Translations under genes and position numbers: made by a program
The notes under the pieces: model-generated
Database searches by the model: none
Seen by the model: only the letters and a program-made list of their open reading frames with translations
What the model was told of the DNA's origin: nothing
Source: UBA7703 sp963667195
GTDB lineage: Bacteria; Bacillota; Clostridia; Christensenellales; CAG-138
Assembly: GCA_963667195.1 (NCBI GenBank)
Contig: OY762962.1
Span: 1-64,000, forward strand
Reading direction: 5' to 3'
DNA length: 64,000 nt
Shown here: in pieces, positions 25,864 through 34,716 of the stretch
How the letters are laid out: each line of letters opens with the position of its first letter
Position numbering within the stretch: position 1 is the first letter of the stretch

Positions 25864-26604
25864 TCAATCGTTACTTTCCGGCGGTTGCGCCGTTGTTTCT
25901 TTTGGTTCTTCCTGCGCCGCGGTCTGCGGTACCGCGTCCGGCACCTGCTGTGGTTTTGGCTGCGGCTGCGGTTGTGGCTGCGGTTGTGGTTGCGGCTGAG
26001 GCTGAGGTTGCGCCTGCGGTTTTGCCTGCGGCTGAGGCTGCGCTGCCGTTGGTGTTGCGGTAGCGGGAGCCGGCGCCGGCTTTACCGCCTCGCTCGTCTC
26101 GTGCTCCGCCATGTTGATCAACAGCTCATCCAGCCAGTTGATCGCGGCATTCGACATGCGCTTTGCGCGCTTGTCCGCTTCCTCCGGCGTGAGCTCCTCC
26201 TGCGGGATCACCCGCTTTGCTTCCTCGATGATCGCGGCTTTTGCCTCGTCTTCGCCTTTGACCCGGCTGACCTTCGGCGCGCGGATGGGCTTGCCAGCGC
26301 CGTTGCGCGTGATGGAACGTGCGGTCTTTTGCTCCTCCTCGCGGGTTTCACTGCCCGCAGGCAGCGAAGGCTTCGCCTGACTTCTGCCCGAATCGATGGC
26401 TTTCTTCATATCGGAAAGCGGCATCTTCTGCCCGTGTTCGAGCTTCTTCATGAGATATTCCATGGCGGAGAGCATCTCGCGCTTTTCCGCCTCATAGCGC
26501 TCCAGCGTTTCGATCACTTCGTCCAGAAACACATCGACCTGTTCGATGTCATACCCCATAAACGAGCGTGTGAACACCTTGTTGACGATTTCGTCTATCC
26601 GCAT
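25864..26604 (-). CDS. DivIVA-domain protein with Pro/Gln-rich tail
   Basis: 246 residues. The N-terminal ~60 residues match the DivIVA/GpsB fold: RSFMGYDIEQVDVFLDEVIETLERY, which in DivIVA binds curved membrane and septa, followed by a short coiled coil. The rest is charged and disordered, ending with a run of about ten Pro-Gln repeats (about residues 195-230). The ATG at 26604 has GAGGAGGG 5 nt upstream. It is next to sepF, as in many Firmicutes, which suggests a division role, but a terminator separates the two genes. Confidence 0.85.
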   Translation of the reverse strand: MRIDEIVNKVFTRSFMGYDIEQVDVFLDEVIETLERYEAEKREMLSAMEYLMKKLEHGQKMPLSDMKKAIDSGRSQAKPSLPAGSETREEEQKTARSITRNGAGKPIRAPKVSRVKGEDEAKAAIIEEAKRVIPQEELTPEEADKRAKRMSNAAINWLDELLINMAEHETSEAVKPAPAPATATPTAAQPQPQAKPQAQPQPQPQPQPQPQPQPQPKPQQVPDAVPQTAAQEEPKETTAQPPESND

Positions 26605-26649
26605 TGGAACCCTCCTCCGATCAGAGTTGTTGTCCCGATCTTCTCCGGT

Positions 26650-26682
26650 AAAAAATTGGCACACCACTTGTCTGATGTGCCA
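26650..26682 (-). terminator. sepF terminator
   Basis: TGGCACA/TGTGCCA stem with a 12-nt loop followed by ATTTTTT on the minus strand, 32 bp after the sepF stop and before the DivIVA-like gene. Confidence 0.85.
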
Positions 26683-26714
26683 GTGAATCTTGTTTCGTTA
26701 TCCGTCTGTTTGGC

Positions 26715-27191
26715 TCAAACCAGATCGCCGTAGTCATCCTCGCCGTTGCCCACCACATCATAGTTGTTGGGAGCAACCACAAAGATTCCGCGCGAAATTT
26801 TGCACATGGTGCCGTTGAGCGCATAGACGGCTCCCGAGAGGAAGTCCAGAATGCGCTGCGCTGTGTCCAGCTCCAGCTCTTCCATGTTGACGATGACGGG
26901 CTTCCTGTTCTTGAGATTGTCGATGATGCTCTGCGTGTCCTCGTAGCTGACGGGATGATACACGATCATCTTCATTCCGCCGGAAATCGGGAGGTTCGCA
27001 CCGGACGTATTGGATACGCGCTCGTTTCTGCGATTGGGAGCGGCCTGTGCGCGTCCTGCGCCAAAGGCACCGCCTGCGGCACGCTCCGGCGCATCGTCGC
27101 GGTAATAACCGTCGTCTCTGCGGTCGTCTTCCTGCTCGTCGCTCTCCTCGATTCCGATAAAATCCAGGAATTTCGTATAAAGGCTTGCCAT
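26715..27191 (-). CDS. sepF: cell division protein SepF
   Basis: 158 residues. The N-terminal amphipathic membrane anchor (MASLYTKFLDFIGI) is followed by an acidic linker and the SepF domain with HPVSYEDTQSIIDNLKNRKPVIVNM and DFLSGAVYAL. SepF polymerises on the membrane and tethers FtsZ. The ATG at 27191 has GGAGGAAG upstream. It lies downstream of yggS, a conserved pairing in Firmicutes. Confidence 0.95.
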   Translation of the reverse strand: MASLYTKFLDFIGIEESDEQEDDRRDDGYYRDDAPERAAGGAFGAGRAQAAPNRRNERVSNTSGANLPISGGMKMIVYHPVSYEDTQSIIDNLKNRKPVIVNMEELELDTAQRILDFLSGAVYALNGTMCKISRGIFVVAPNNYDVVGNGEDDYGDLV

Positions 27192-27303
27192 CCGTCTTCC
27201 TCCGAAAACCGTCAGCCAAGGCAATTCAGCCCTCGGCATTCACTCAAAATTTTGTTTTTTTTTCTAGCATGCGAAGCTCTCCATTCACACGCCAGCCTGG
27301 GGG

Positions 27304-27996
27304 TTACATTCTGTCCCGCGCGCCAAAGATTCGGGAACCGACGCGCACCTGTGTTGCGCCCTCTTCGATGGCAACCGCGAAATCGTGGCTCATGCCCATC
27401 GAGAGCGTATCAAATACTTCGGGATTCCGCCCGGCGCGAAGCCTGTCATAGTGCGCGCGCATTTTCCGAAAGTACGCACGCGCCTGTTCCGCTTCCACCG
27501 CGGGCGGCACACACATCAGTCCGCGCAGGCGCAGGTTTGCGCACAACGCAAAAGATTCCGCGAAAGAATCCAAGTCCTCATCGGGAACGCCGCCCTTTTG
27601 GTCTTCCGCGCCGATGTTGACCTGGATCAAAACATCCTGAACAATTCCCCGCGTTTCCGCTTTTTGCTGAAGCTGAGATGCGAGGTTTTCCCGGTCAACC
27701 GACTCGATGAGGTCGGCAAAACCGCAGACATATTTTATCTTATTCGTTTGCAGTTGTCCAATAAAATGCACCGTACAGCCGTGCTGTTCAAAAAAAGTTT
27801 TCTTTTCGGTCAATTCTTGGGCGTGATTCTCGCCAAAGGTCGTAATCCCCGCCTCGACCGCCTCCGCCATGCGCTCCGTATCCTGGTACTTCGACACGGC
27901 GACCAGTTGCACGGTGTCAAGCGATCTTCCCGCACGTGTGCAGGCGTTTGCCATCTCTTCCCGAACAGCCAGTATGTTTTGCGCGATGGTCGTCAT
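27304..27996 (-). CDS. yggS: pyridoxal phosphate homeostasis protein YggS (PLPBP)
   Basis: 230-residue alanine-racemase-like TIM barrel that binds PLP without known catalysis. The PLP-lysine motif is AVSKYQDTERM near residue 35, and the family motif HFIGQLQTNKIKYV follows. The phosphate-binding LSMGMSHDFAVAIEEG and the C-terminal VRVGSRIFGAR are present. It overlaps the upstream HlyD-like gene by 4 nt and precedes sepF. Confidence 0.95.
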   Translation of the reverse strand: MTTIAQNILAVREEMANACTRAGRSLDTVQLVAVSKYQDTERMAEAVEAGITTFGENHAQELTEKKTFFEQHGCTVHFIGQLQTNKIKYVCGFADLIESVDRENLASQLQQKAETRGIVQDVLIQVNIGAEDQKGGVPDEDLDSFAESFALCANLRLRGLMCVPPAVEAEQARAYFRKMRAHYDRLRAGRNPEVFDTLSMGMSHDFAVAIEEGATQVRVGSRIFGARDRM

Positions 27997-29186
27997 GGCT
28001 TTACATACTTCATCCCGGCGGTGAGATTATCCGAGGCGTTGTGCGCGCGGATGACCGCCTTGTTGTCGCTCTGCGCGAGGATATCCACCTCGACACGCAG
28101 GACGCTGTCGCCATACGAGATATTGATGCCCGGCATACCGGAGATGATCTGAATCGCCGAAAGCGGCACAACCAGCCCCTGCGCGGATTTGCTGATCGTC
28201 GCGGCGACGGTTCTGGTTCCGATGAGCTTGCCGATGTCGGTGTTAAACTCCAGAATGTTGACGACCGCGTTTTCCGAAACCTGGCTTGCGCGCGCGGTTG
28301 CGGTGTACTGCTGATCGGAATAATCCTGGAAGAGCACGCTGTACTGCTCGCCTTCCGCAAGGCGCATCGGGTCTGTTGCGTTCGTCACAAACGCGATGAA
28401 CCAGTGCGTATTGTTGATGATACGATATAGCGGCACCTCGCTGGTCGAATCCGCGTTCTTCGCGGTGTTGCCGCCGTTGACGACGGTCTTGACCAGAGCG
28501 GAGTTGATCGTCGAAAGCTTGTTGACATTCAGCACCTGCTCGTAGCCGTCAAAATAGAAGCTCACGATGCCGGTCCCGCCGGTGTTCAAGATATCCCGCT
28601 TCCAACTGCTCATCACGTTCTGCTGGCTCTTGAGGTCGCTGTAGAGCTGCGTTAACGTGGTGTCCGCCGTCACGACGCTCTGAAGCAGCGTTACTCGCTG
28701 GTCTTCGAGGTCCTTGAGCGTCTGCTCCAGATCCAGCATGTCCAGCGTGCTCTGCCCGCGGGACACCGCGCGAATCTGCTTCTCCACCTCGTCGATATTG
28801 GTGTTGAGATCGATGAGCTCCTGCGGCGCCTGACCGCCAAGCAGCTGCATCTGATAATCGTAAATCTGCTTTTGCAAGTTGAGCAGGGTCACCATCGTCT
28901 CGTCTTGATACCCGCGCCGGTAGAGCTGGGCAATCACCTGATCGTTGTTGACCGTTTCGCCTTCTACCACGTCGAACGTAATCTTCTCATACGGTTCGGA
29001 CATGATGACCTTCTCGTCGCGAATGATGGCGGCGTTGACCTCCAGGTCCGCGCCAAGCGAGCCAAACTGGATTTCACCGGTCTTCTTGAGCGCGTTTGCG
29101 ACCACGACGACCAGCGCTATAAACCCGACAAGGATCAGAATCATCAGAAAAAAGCGGCCTTTGATGCGCTTTCTCGATTTAGCCAT
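27993..29186 (-). CDS. HlyD-like membrane adaptor protein
   Basis: 397 residues: a basic N-terminus, one membrane helix at about 12-33, a lipoyl/barrel-sandwich half (EKITFDVVEGETVNNDQVIAQL), a coiled-coil hairpin at about 95-190, the second barrel half, and a C-terminal beta domain. This is the HlyD/membrane-fusion layout, but no exporter gene is adjacent. A homologue beside yggS-sepF is common in Clostridia, which suggests an envelope or division role (inference). Start ATG 29186; a GTG three codons earlier is also possible. It overlaps the upstream dUTPase gene. Confidence 0.8.
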   Translation of the reverse strand: MAKSRKRIKGRFFLMILILVGFIALVVVVANALKKTGEIQFGSLGADLEVNAAIIRDEKVIMSEPYEKITFDVVEGETVNNDQVIAQLYRRGYQDETMVTLLNLQKQIYDYQMQLLGGQAPQELIDLNTNIDEVEKQIRAVSRGQSTLDMLDLEQTLKDLEDQRVTLLQSVVTADTTLTQLYSDLKSQQNVMSSWKRDILNTGGTGIVSFYFDGYEQVLNVNKLSTINSALVKTVVNGGNTAKNADSTSEVPLYRIINNTHWFIAFVTNATDPMRLAEGEQYSVLFQDYSDQQYTATARASQVSENAVVNILEFNTDIGKLIGTRTVAATISKSAQGLVVPLSAIQIISGMPGINISYGDSVLRVEVDILAQSDNKAVIRAHNASDNLTAGMKYVKP

Positions 29187-29550
29187 TCGTTTCACCGCCT
29201 ACTTCATAGCCCTGCTTTTGAGACCTGCCGTATTGACGGTCAAAGTTCTCCTGATTTTTTGCTTTATAGAGCGAAAACAGCTCTTCCGCCGACATGCCGC
29301 TCTTGAGGCACATGCTCACAAAGAAATGCAACACGTCCACGAGCTCTCCTTTGAGAGCCATGTCATCAATCGGCTTTGGATTCTTCCACCACTTAAAGTT
29401 CACCTCATCCAACACTTCGGAAAGCTCCGAAATCATGGCGAGCACTTCTTTTTGCATCCATTCCTCGCGCGAAAAAGAGAGGTTCCTGCGCGTTTCAATG
29501 TCGCTGTTCAGTTGCTGCTGCAACTCAAAAATCATGTCCAGCTTGTCCAA
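29179..29550 (-). CDS. dimeric (MazG-like) dUTP diphosphatase
   Basis: 123-residue all-alpha NTP pyrophosphohydrolase of the dimeric dUTPase family: ExxE in ISELSEVLDEVNFKWWK and ExxD in ELVDVLHFFVSM provide the metal ligands. It would hydrolyse dUTP to dUMP. The start is set to TTG 29550 because GGAGG lies exactly 8 nt upstream; an ATG at 29565 overlaps that site and has none of its own. It overlaps the next gene by 8 bp. Confidence 0.85.
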   Translation of the reverse strand: MDKLDMIFELQQQLNSDIETRRNLSFSREEWMQKEVLAMISELSEVLDEVNFKWWKNPKPIDDMALKGELVDVLHFFVSMCLKSGMSAEELFSLYKAKNQENFDRQYGRSQKQGYEVGGETNG

Positions 29551-29603
29551 GTCGGTATCCTCCATCCGGTTTGAAAAAGGGAGATCGATCGGAAGCGCGC
29601 GCG

Positions 29604-30863
29604 TCAGCGGAGCACTTCCAGCAGGGCGTTTTTCTGTTTCTTCACTCTGCCGACCAGCGCCGTGCTGGCTTGATTGAGGTCGAGGCAAACGGGCAGAATC
29701 CGTTCAATATCCTCCATTGTAACACACTCGATTCTACGAAGTGTCTCCTGCTCACTATATTCACGTTTTTGTAACAGCAGCGTCTTACCCAGCGCGTTCA
29801 TTCTCGATCCGCTGGACTCCATGCCGAGCAGGTAGCTGCCCTTGAGCTGGTCGCGGCAACGCATGAGTTCCTCTTTTGTCACGCCGTCTTTGCGGACGCG
29901 TTCGAGTTCCTCAATCATGCGGCTGAGCACTTCCTTCGCCTGCTTCTCGCCGGTTCCGGCGTAGAGCGTCAGTGTGCCCGTGCCCGTGTAGCTCGTGGGG
30001 TACGAGTAGACCGAATACGCAAGGCCGAGCTTTTCGCGGATGCTCTGAAAAAGCCGCGAGCTCATGCTTCCGCCGATGATGTTGGAGAGCACGGCGAGCG
30101 GGTATTGCCCCTCGCTGTCCCGCGCAAAACCGGGCAACGTCAGGCAGATATGCACCTGCTCGACGTCCTTTTCGACAAACTTTTCGCGTTTGCCGCCGGG
30201 GAAGCGCTGTAAAACCGGCGCTGTCGCGCGCGAGGAAGCGGCCAGATCGAACCATTTCGTCACGGAATCGATCAGTGCCTGCTCTTCAAAGTTGCCCGCG
30301 CAGGCAACGACGATGTTGTTCGGTACGTAAAATTCGTTTTTGTAGGCGAGCAGCGATTCACGCGTGAACGCGCGCACGCTCTCCCTGGTGCCGAGGATCG
30401 GGCTCGCCAGCGCCTCATCGCCAAAGAAGAGCATATTGCTCTCCTCACCGGAGAGGTCTTCCGGGCTGTCCTCGTTCATCAGGATTTCTTCGAGTACGAC
30501 GCCCTGCTCCTTTTTCAGCTCCTCGGGATCGAACACGCTGTGAAACGTGATGTCCGAGAGTACGTCGGAGACAAGGTCGAGGTGCTCGTCCAGCACCTTT
30601 GCGTAAAAGCAGGTGTTTTCCTTGCTCGTGAAAGCGTTGATGTTGCCGCCGACCGCATCCATCTCGATTGCGATCTGCTCGGCATCCCTGCGCTCGGTAC
30701 CCTTGAATACCATGTGCTCGATCAGGTGGGAAGCGCCCGCGGTCTCCTGCGTTTCGCGCACGGAGCCGGTGTCCACCCAAACGCCCATAGACACGGAGCG
30801 AACATGCTTCATCTTCTCATAGATCAGGCGAATGCCGTTGGGCAGCAGGTGTTGTTTGATCAT
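29604..30863 (-). CDS. M16 family zinc peptidase (YmxG/MlpA type)
   Basis: 419 residues. The zinc motif HxxEH is in ASHLIEHMVFKG with the distal glutamate about 76 residues later (E in the SGEESNMLFF region). N- and C-terminal M16 lobes are both present. Homologues sit next to pnp in Bacillus (mlpA), as here. Start ATG 30863 gives MIKQHLLPNGIRLIYE with AAGGA upstream. Substrate unknown. Confidence 0.93.
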   Translation of the reverse strand: MIKQHLLPNGIRLIYEKMKHVRSVSMGVWVDTGSVRETQETAGASHLIEHMVFKGTERRDAEQIAIEMDAVGGNINAFTSKENTCFYAKVLDEHLDLVSDVLSDITFHSVFDPEELKKEQGVVLEEILMNEDSPEDLSGEESNMLFFGDEALASPILGTRESVRAFTRESLLAYKNEFYVPNNIVVACAGNFEEQALIDSVTKWFDLAASSRATAPVLQRFPGGKREKFVEKDVEQVHICLTLPGFARDSEGQYPLAVLSNIIGGSMSSRLFQSIREKLGLAYSVYSYPTSYTGTGTLTLYAGTGEKQAKEVLSRMIEELERVRKDGVTKEELMRCRDQLKGSYLLGMESSGSRMNALGKTLLLQKREYSEQETLRRIECVTMEDIERILPVCLDLNQASTALVGRVKKQKNALLEVLR

Positions 30864-30903
30864 TCGTTTCGTTCCTTTCACGAGCGATGGCTTGCAATTC
30901 TGT

Positions 30904-30912
30904 ATTCTACCA
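30904..30912 (-). promoter_or_regulatory. extended -10 promoter candidate for the M16 peptidase gene
   Basis: TGGTAGAAT on the minus strand (TAGAAT at 30904-30909), about 40 nt before the ATG; no good -35 box at 16-18 bp. Confidence 0.5.
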
Positions 30913-30951
30913 TAAATTCCGGATTCCCGCGAGACTGTTAAAATGAAACAG

Positions 30952-30979
30952 AAAAGGCGCGGCGTTGCCGCCGCGCCCT
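30952..30979 (-). terminator. pnp terminator
   Basis: GGGCGCGGCGG/CCGCCGCGCC-type GC-rich stem with a short loop, followed by TTTTCTGTTT on the minus strand. Confidence 0.85.
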
Positions 30980-31000
30980 TGTATCCTTCGCTTCGGAACC

Positions 31001-33097
31001 TTACTCTTTGTCAGGCGGCAGCATGTCCTTGCGGGTCAGGCTGATCTTGCCCGTCTTGGGGTCGATGTCGATGACGCGGACCAATACCTGCTCACCCATG
31101 GAGAGCACGTCCTCCACCTTCTCCACGCGCTTGTTCGCGATGCGGGAGATGTGCAGCAGTCCATCCGTGCCGGGCTTGAGGTTGATGAACGCACCAAACT
31201 CCTTGATGCCGACCACGGTGCCGAGGTACACGTCGCCAACTTCGATCTCCTTGACGATGCCGTCGATGATGCGCTTGGCTTCCGCAGCCGCGCTCGCATC
31301 GGGAGAGGCGATGTAGACCGTGCCGTCGTCCTCGATGTCGATCTTCACGCCGGTATCGGCAATGATCTTGTTGATGACCTTGCCGCCGCTGCCGATGACT
31401 TCGCGAATCTTGTCTGGATTGATCGTGAACGTGATGATGCGCGGCGCAAAGGGTGAAAGCTCTGCGCGCGGCTCGCGAAGGGTTTCGTCCATCTTGTCGA
31501 GGATGAACATGCGGCCCTTGCGCGCCTGCTCCAGCGCGCGGGTGAGGATTTCGCGGTTGATGCCCTTGATCTTGATATCCATCTGGATGGCGGTGATGCC
31601 ATCGCGGGTACCTGCCACTTTGAAGTCCATGTCGCCGAGGAAGTCCTCGAGGCCCTGGATATCGGTCAGGATCGCGATGTTGCCGGTGGAGTCATCCTTA
31701 ATGAGGCCCATCGCGACGCCCGCAACGGACTTCTTGATCGGAACGCCCGCATCCAGCAGCGCAAGCGTGCTCGCGCAGATGGAAGCCTGCGAGGTGGAGC
31801 CGTTGGAGCTGATGACCTCGCTCACGAGGCGCATGCAGTACGGGAACTCCGCTTCGCTCGGCAGAACCGGTTCCAGCGCGCGCTCGGCAAGAGCGCCGTG
31901 GCCGATTTCACGGCGACCGACACCACGCATGGGCTTCGCTTCGCCCGTGCTGAACGGCGGCATGTTGTACTGGTGCATATAGCGCTTGGTCTCTTCAAGC
32001 GAAAGCCCGTCGAGGGACTGCGCTTCGGAGATCGTGCCGAGGGTGGCGATGGTCATGACCTGCGTTTGACCGCGGGTAAAGACCGCGCTGCCGTGGGTGC
32101 GGTTGAAGATGCCGACCTCGCTCCAGATGGGGCGGATCTCATCCTGCGCACGTCCGTCGGGACGAATCTTCTTGTTGATGATCTTGTCGCGAACGACCTC
32201 TTTGGTGAGCGTGTAAAGAATCGCGCCGATGTCCTTTGCGGAATCCGGGTACTCTTCTTTGAACGCTTCGGTGACTTCCGCTTTGACCTGATCGCCGCGC
32301 ACTTCACGCTCGTGGCGGTCAAAGGTATCCAGCGACCAGACGACCTTGTCAAACGCGTACGCGCGCACTTTGGCTTCAATCGCTTCGTCGGGATGATAGA
32401 TCACCGGCTCGATCTTCTGCTTGCCAATCTGCGCTTCGATGTCCGCGATGAAGCTGACGATCTTCTTGATCTCTTCGTGCGCAAAGAGGATGGCGTTGAG
32501 CATCTCTTCTTCAGAGACCTCGTTCGCGCCCGCTTCAACCATCATGACCGCGTCCTTGGTGCCGGCGACGGTGAGGCTCAGGCTGCTCTTTTCGCGCTGT
32601 GCGACGTCGGGGTTGATGATGTACTGGCCATCGATCATGCCGACTGCGACGGAACCCGTGGGTCCAGAGAACGGCGCTTCGCTGATGGCGAGTACGACGG
32701 AGGAACCGATCATCGCGAGGATTTCCGGCTGAACGTCCTGCTCAACGGACATGACGGTGGCAACCACCTGCACGTCGTTATAGAATCCTTTGGGGAACAG
32801 CGGACGCAGCGGACGGTCGATGAGGCGGGAGCTCAGGATCGCGCGGTCGGTCGGACGACCTTCGCGCTTGATGAATCCGCCGGGAATCTTGCCCACCGAG
32901 TAGAGTTTCTCTTGATATTCCACCGAGAGCGGCAGAAAATCGACGCCGTCACGCGCGGTCTTCGCGATCGTCGCGCAGACCAGCACCGCCGTATCGCCCA
33001 TGCGGACGAGACAGCTTCCGCCCGCCTGTTCGGCGTACTTGCCGGTTTCGACGATGAGCGTCTTGCCGCCAAGCTGCATCTGGAAGTTTCTTTCCAT
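31001..33097 (-). CDS. pnp: polyribonucleotide nucleotidyltransferase (PNPase)
   Basis: 698 residues; phosphorolytic 3'-5' exoribonuclease of the degradosome. Two RNase PH domains (SRLIDRPLRPLFPKGF in the first; GRREIGHGALAERAL in the second) are followed by a KH domain (IREVIGSGGKVINKI) and an S1 domain ending in ISLTRKDM. GGAG lies 12 nt before the ATG. It follows rpsO after a 226-bp gap with its own -10 candidate. Confidence 0.98.
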   Translation of the reverse strand: MERNFQMQLGGKTLIVETGKYAEQAGGSCLVRMGDTAVLVCATIAKTARDGVDFLPLSVEYQEKLYSVGKIPGGFIKREGRPTDRAILSSRLIDRPLRPLFPKGFYNDVQVVATVMSVEQDVQPEILAMIGSSVVLAISEAPFSGPTGSVAVGMIDGQYIINPDVAQREKSSLSLTVAGTKDAVMMVEAGANEVSEEEMLNAILFAHEEIKKIVSFIADIEAQIGKQKIEPVIYHPDEAIEAKVRAYAFDKVVWSLDTFDRHEREVRGDQVKAEVTEAFKEEYPDSAKDIGAILYTLTKEVVRDKIINKKIRPDGRAQDEIRPIWSEVGIFNRTHGSAVFTRGQTQVMTIATLGTISEAQSLDGLSLEETKRYMHQYNMPPFSTGEAKPMRGVGRREIGHGALAERALEPVLPSEAEFPYCMRLVSEVISSNGSTSQASICASTLALLDAGVPIKKSVAGVAMGLIKDDSTGNIAILTDIQGLEDFLGDMDFKVAGTRDGITAIQMDIKIKGINREILTRALEQARKGRMFILDKMDETLREPRAELSPFAPRIITFTINPDKIREVIGSGGKVINKIIADTGVKIDIEDDGTVYIASPDASAAAEAKRIIDGIVKEIEVGDVYLGTVVGIKEFGAFINLKPGTDGLLHISRIANKRVEKVEDVLSMGEQVLVRVIDIDPKTGKISLTRKDMLPPDKE

Positions 33098-33138
33098 AGT
33101 ATTTGTTTGCTCCTTCTTCTTCTTTTATCTTCTTTTCT

Positions 33139-33144
33139 ATTATA
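33139..33144 (-). promoter_or_regulatory. -10 box candidate for pnp
   Basis: Perfect TATAAT on the minus strand 41 nt before the pnp ATG. No convincing -35 at 16-18 bp, so it is uncertain. Confidence 0.45.
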
Positions 33145-33289
33145 ACTGATTTTAGACAAATTTCACCGTCACAATCGCAAAAGAAATCACATCCTGCGAT
33201 AGCGGGAAATTCGTGGTGGCTTGAGCAAATTTTTCTCCTGCGGAGCATGGAAAGAAACGATTCCTAGTCCACGCGGGGAAATTGCAATA

Positions 33290-33320
33290 GAAAAGAAAGG
33301 CGGGAACAACCCCGCCTTTT
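33290..33320 (-). terminator. rpsO terminator
   Basis: AAAGGCGGG/CCCGCCTTT stem with a 6-nt loop, then CTTTTC on the minus strand, just after the rpsO stop. Confidence 0.8.
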
Positions 33321-33323
33321 CTC

Positions 33324-33581
33324 TTACTTAATACGGATGTTCAAGCTCGCAGCAATCGCTCTGTAACGCTCAATGTCTTTTTCCTTGAGGTAGTTCAGAA
33401 GGCCTCTGCGCTGACCGACCATCTTTAAGAGGCCGCGGCGCGAGTGGTGGTCTTTCTGGTGAAGCTTGAGGTGCTCGTTGAGGTGGTTGATGCGCTCGGT
33501 CAGGAGCGCGATCTGCACTTCGGGGGAGCCGGTGTCGCCCTCGTGGAGCGCGTACTTTTCAATGGTTTCTGTCTTGGTCAT
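33324..33581 (-). CDS. rpsO: 30S ribosomal protein S15
   Basis: 85 residues with the S15 motif DTGSPEVQIALLTERINHLNEHL and HSRRGLLKMVGQRRGLL. It binds 16S rRNA helix 22. It has a near-consensus promoter with a leader of about 80 nt and a terminator; the leader could host the known S15 feedback, but no pseudoknot was modelled. Confidence 0.97.
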   Translation of the reverse strand: MTKTETIEKYALHEGDTGSPEVQIALLTERINHLNEHLKLHQKDHHSRRGLLKMVGQRRGLLNYLKEKDIERYRAIAASLNIRIK

Positions 33582-33671
33582 GGTATTTTTCTCCTTTTTT
33601 CTATTTCCCGTAAACTGAGAAATACGTCGGAGTGTCGTATATCCCGGTAAACGGCATTTGAATGCTTTTAT

Positions 33672-33700
33672 ATGATAGCATATTCATAAAAAATTGTAAA
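33672..33700 (-). promoter_or_regulatory. rpsO promoter
   Basis: TTTACA (33695-33700), 17-bp spacer ending in TGC, TATCAT (33672-33677) on the minus strand. Confidence 0.82.
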
Positions 33701-33749
33701 CAACGGCTGAATGATTTTTTTACTTTGTCAGGTCTGCGTTTTTTCTGTT

Positions 33750-34637
33750 TCAGACATCCTTGAGAGACTCCGCTTCCTCAACATCGAGCCGAATCTGCTC
33801 CTTGAGCGCGTCGAGAGAATCGAACATCAGCTCCCCGCGCATGCGCTTGCGGAAAAGGATGGAAAGCGGCTGTCCGTAGATATCCGCGTGAAAATCGATC
33901 AAGTGTGTTTCGATCGTAAGCTTTTCTCCGTTCACCGTGGGGTTGGTGCCGATGTTCGTCACCGCGCGGTACATGCCGCCGTCGACGGAGGCAAACGTTG
34001 CGTACACGCCGTCCGCCGGGATGGCGCGCTTTGGGTTTGCGTCGATGTTCGCGGTGGGAAAGCCGATACGGCTGCCGATGCGCTTGTTTTGCACCACCGT
34101 GCCGGAGAGCGTGTATCTGCGTTTGAGCAGACGGTTTGCGAGCGTGATATCTCCGCGCTCCACCGCCTCACGGATGCGCGTGCTGGAGACGGGTTCGCCT
34201 TCGAGCAGCACCGGCTCCACGACCGAAACGGAAAAGCCTCTGCGGCTTCCGATCTCGCGCAGTGTCTCCGGCGTGCCAGCACCGCGATCTCCGCAGGTGT
34301 AGTTGTAGCCAACCACAAGCCCGCGCACATCCCACTTTGCCGACAGCAGATCGACAAACGCTTCCGGGCTCAGCGCCGCCATCTCACGCGTGAAGGGTAG
34401 GCTCTCGAGCTCCTCCGCTCCAAGCGAGCGCAGCAGCATGTTCCGCTCCCGAATGCCGGAGAGCAGACGCACGTTGCCGCCGAGCACCTCCAACGGATGG
34501 TTGGAAAATGTGTAGACCGCAGGAATCGCATGCAGAAGCTTTGCTTCCTCCTGCAGGCGGCTCATGAGTGCCCGATGTCCTAGATGTACGCCGTCAAACA
34601 TGCCAAGCGCGACGACGGCTGGTTCGTATGTTGCCAT
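33750..34637 (-). CDS. ribF: bifunctional riboflavin kinase/FAD synthetase
   Basis: 295 residues. The N-terminal FMN adenylyltransferase half has GMFDGVHLGHRAL, VVGYNYTCGDRGAGT and SSTRIREAVERGD; the C-terminal riboflavin kinase half has FPTANIDANP. Makes FMN and FAD. The ATG at 34637 follows AAGGGGA; the longer frame to 34826 overlaps truB and is not conserved. It follows truB after 79 bp as the last gene of the rimP-infB block. Confidence 0.95.
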   Translation of the reverse strand: MATYEPAVVALGMFDGVHLGHRALMSRLQEEAKLLHAIPAVYTFSNHPLEVLGGNVRLLSGIRERNMLLRSLGAEELESLPFTREMAALSPEAFVDLLSAKWDVRGLVVGYNYTCGDRGAGTPETLREIGSRRGFSVSVVEPVLLEGEPVSSTRIREAVERGDITLANRLLKRRYTLSGTVVQNKRIGSRIGFPTANIDANPKRAIPADGVYATFASVDGGMYRAVTNIGTNPTVNGEKLTIETHLIDFHADIYGQPLSILFRKRMRGELMFDSLDALKEQIRLDVEEAESLKDV

Positions 34638-34716
34638 AATCCCCTTCGAATACGGTTTCGCAAGGTTACGATCCTGCGAACCGTTTGATTGTCGATTGGA
34701 TGATCCTGCTTCCTTC

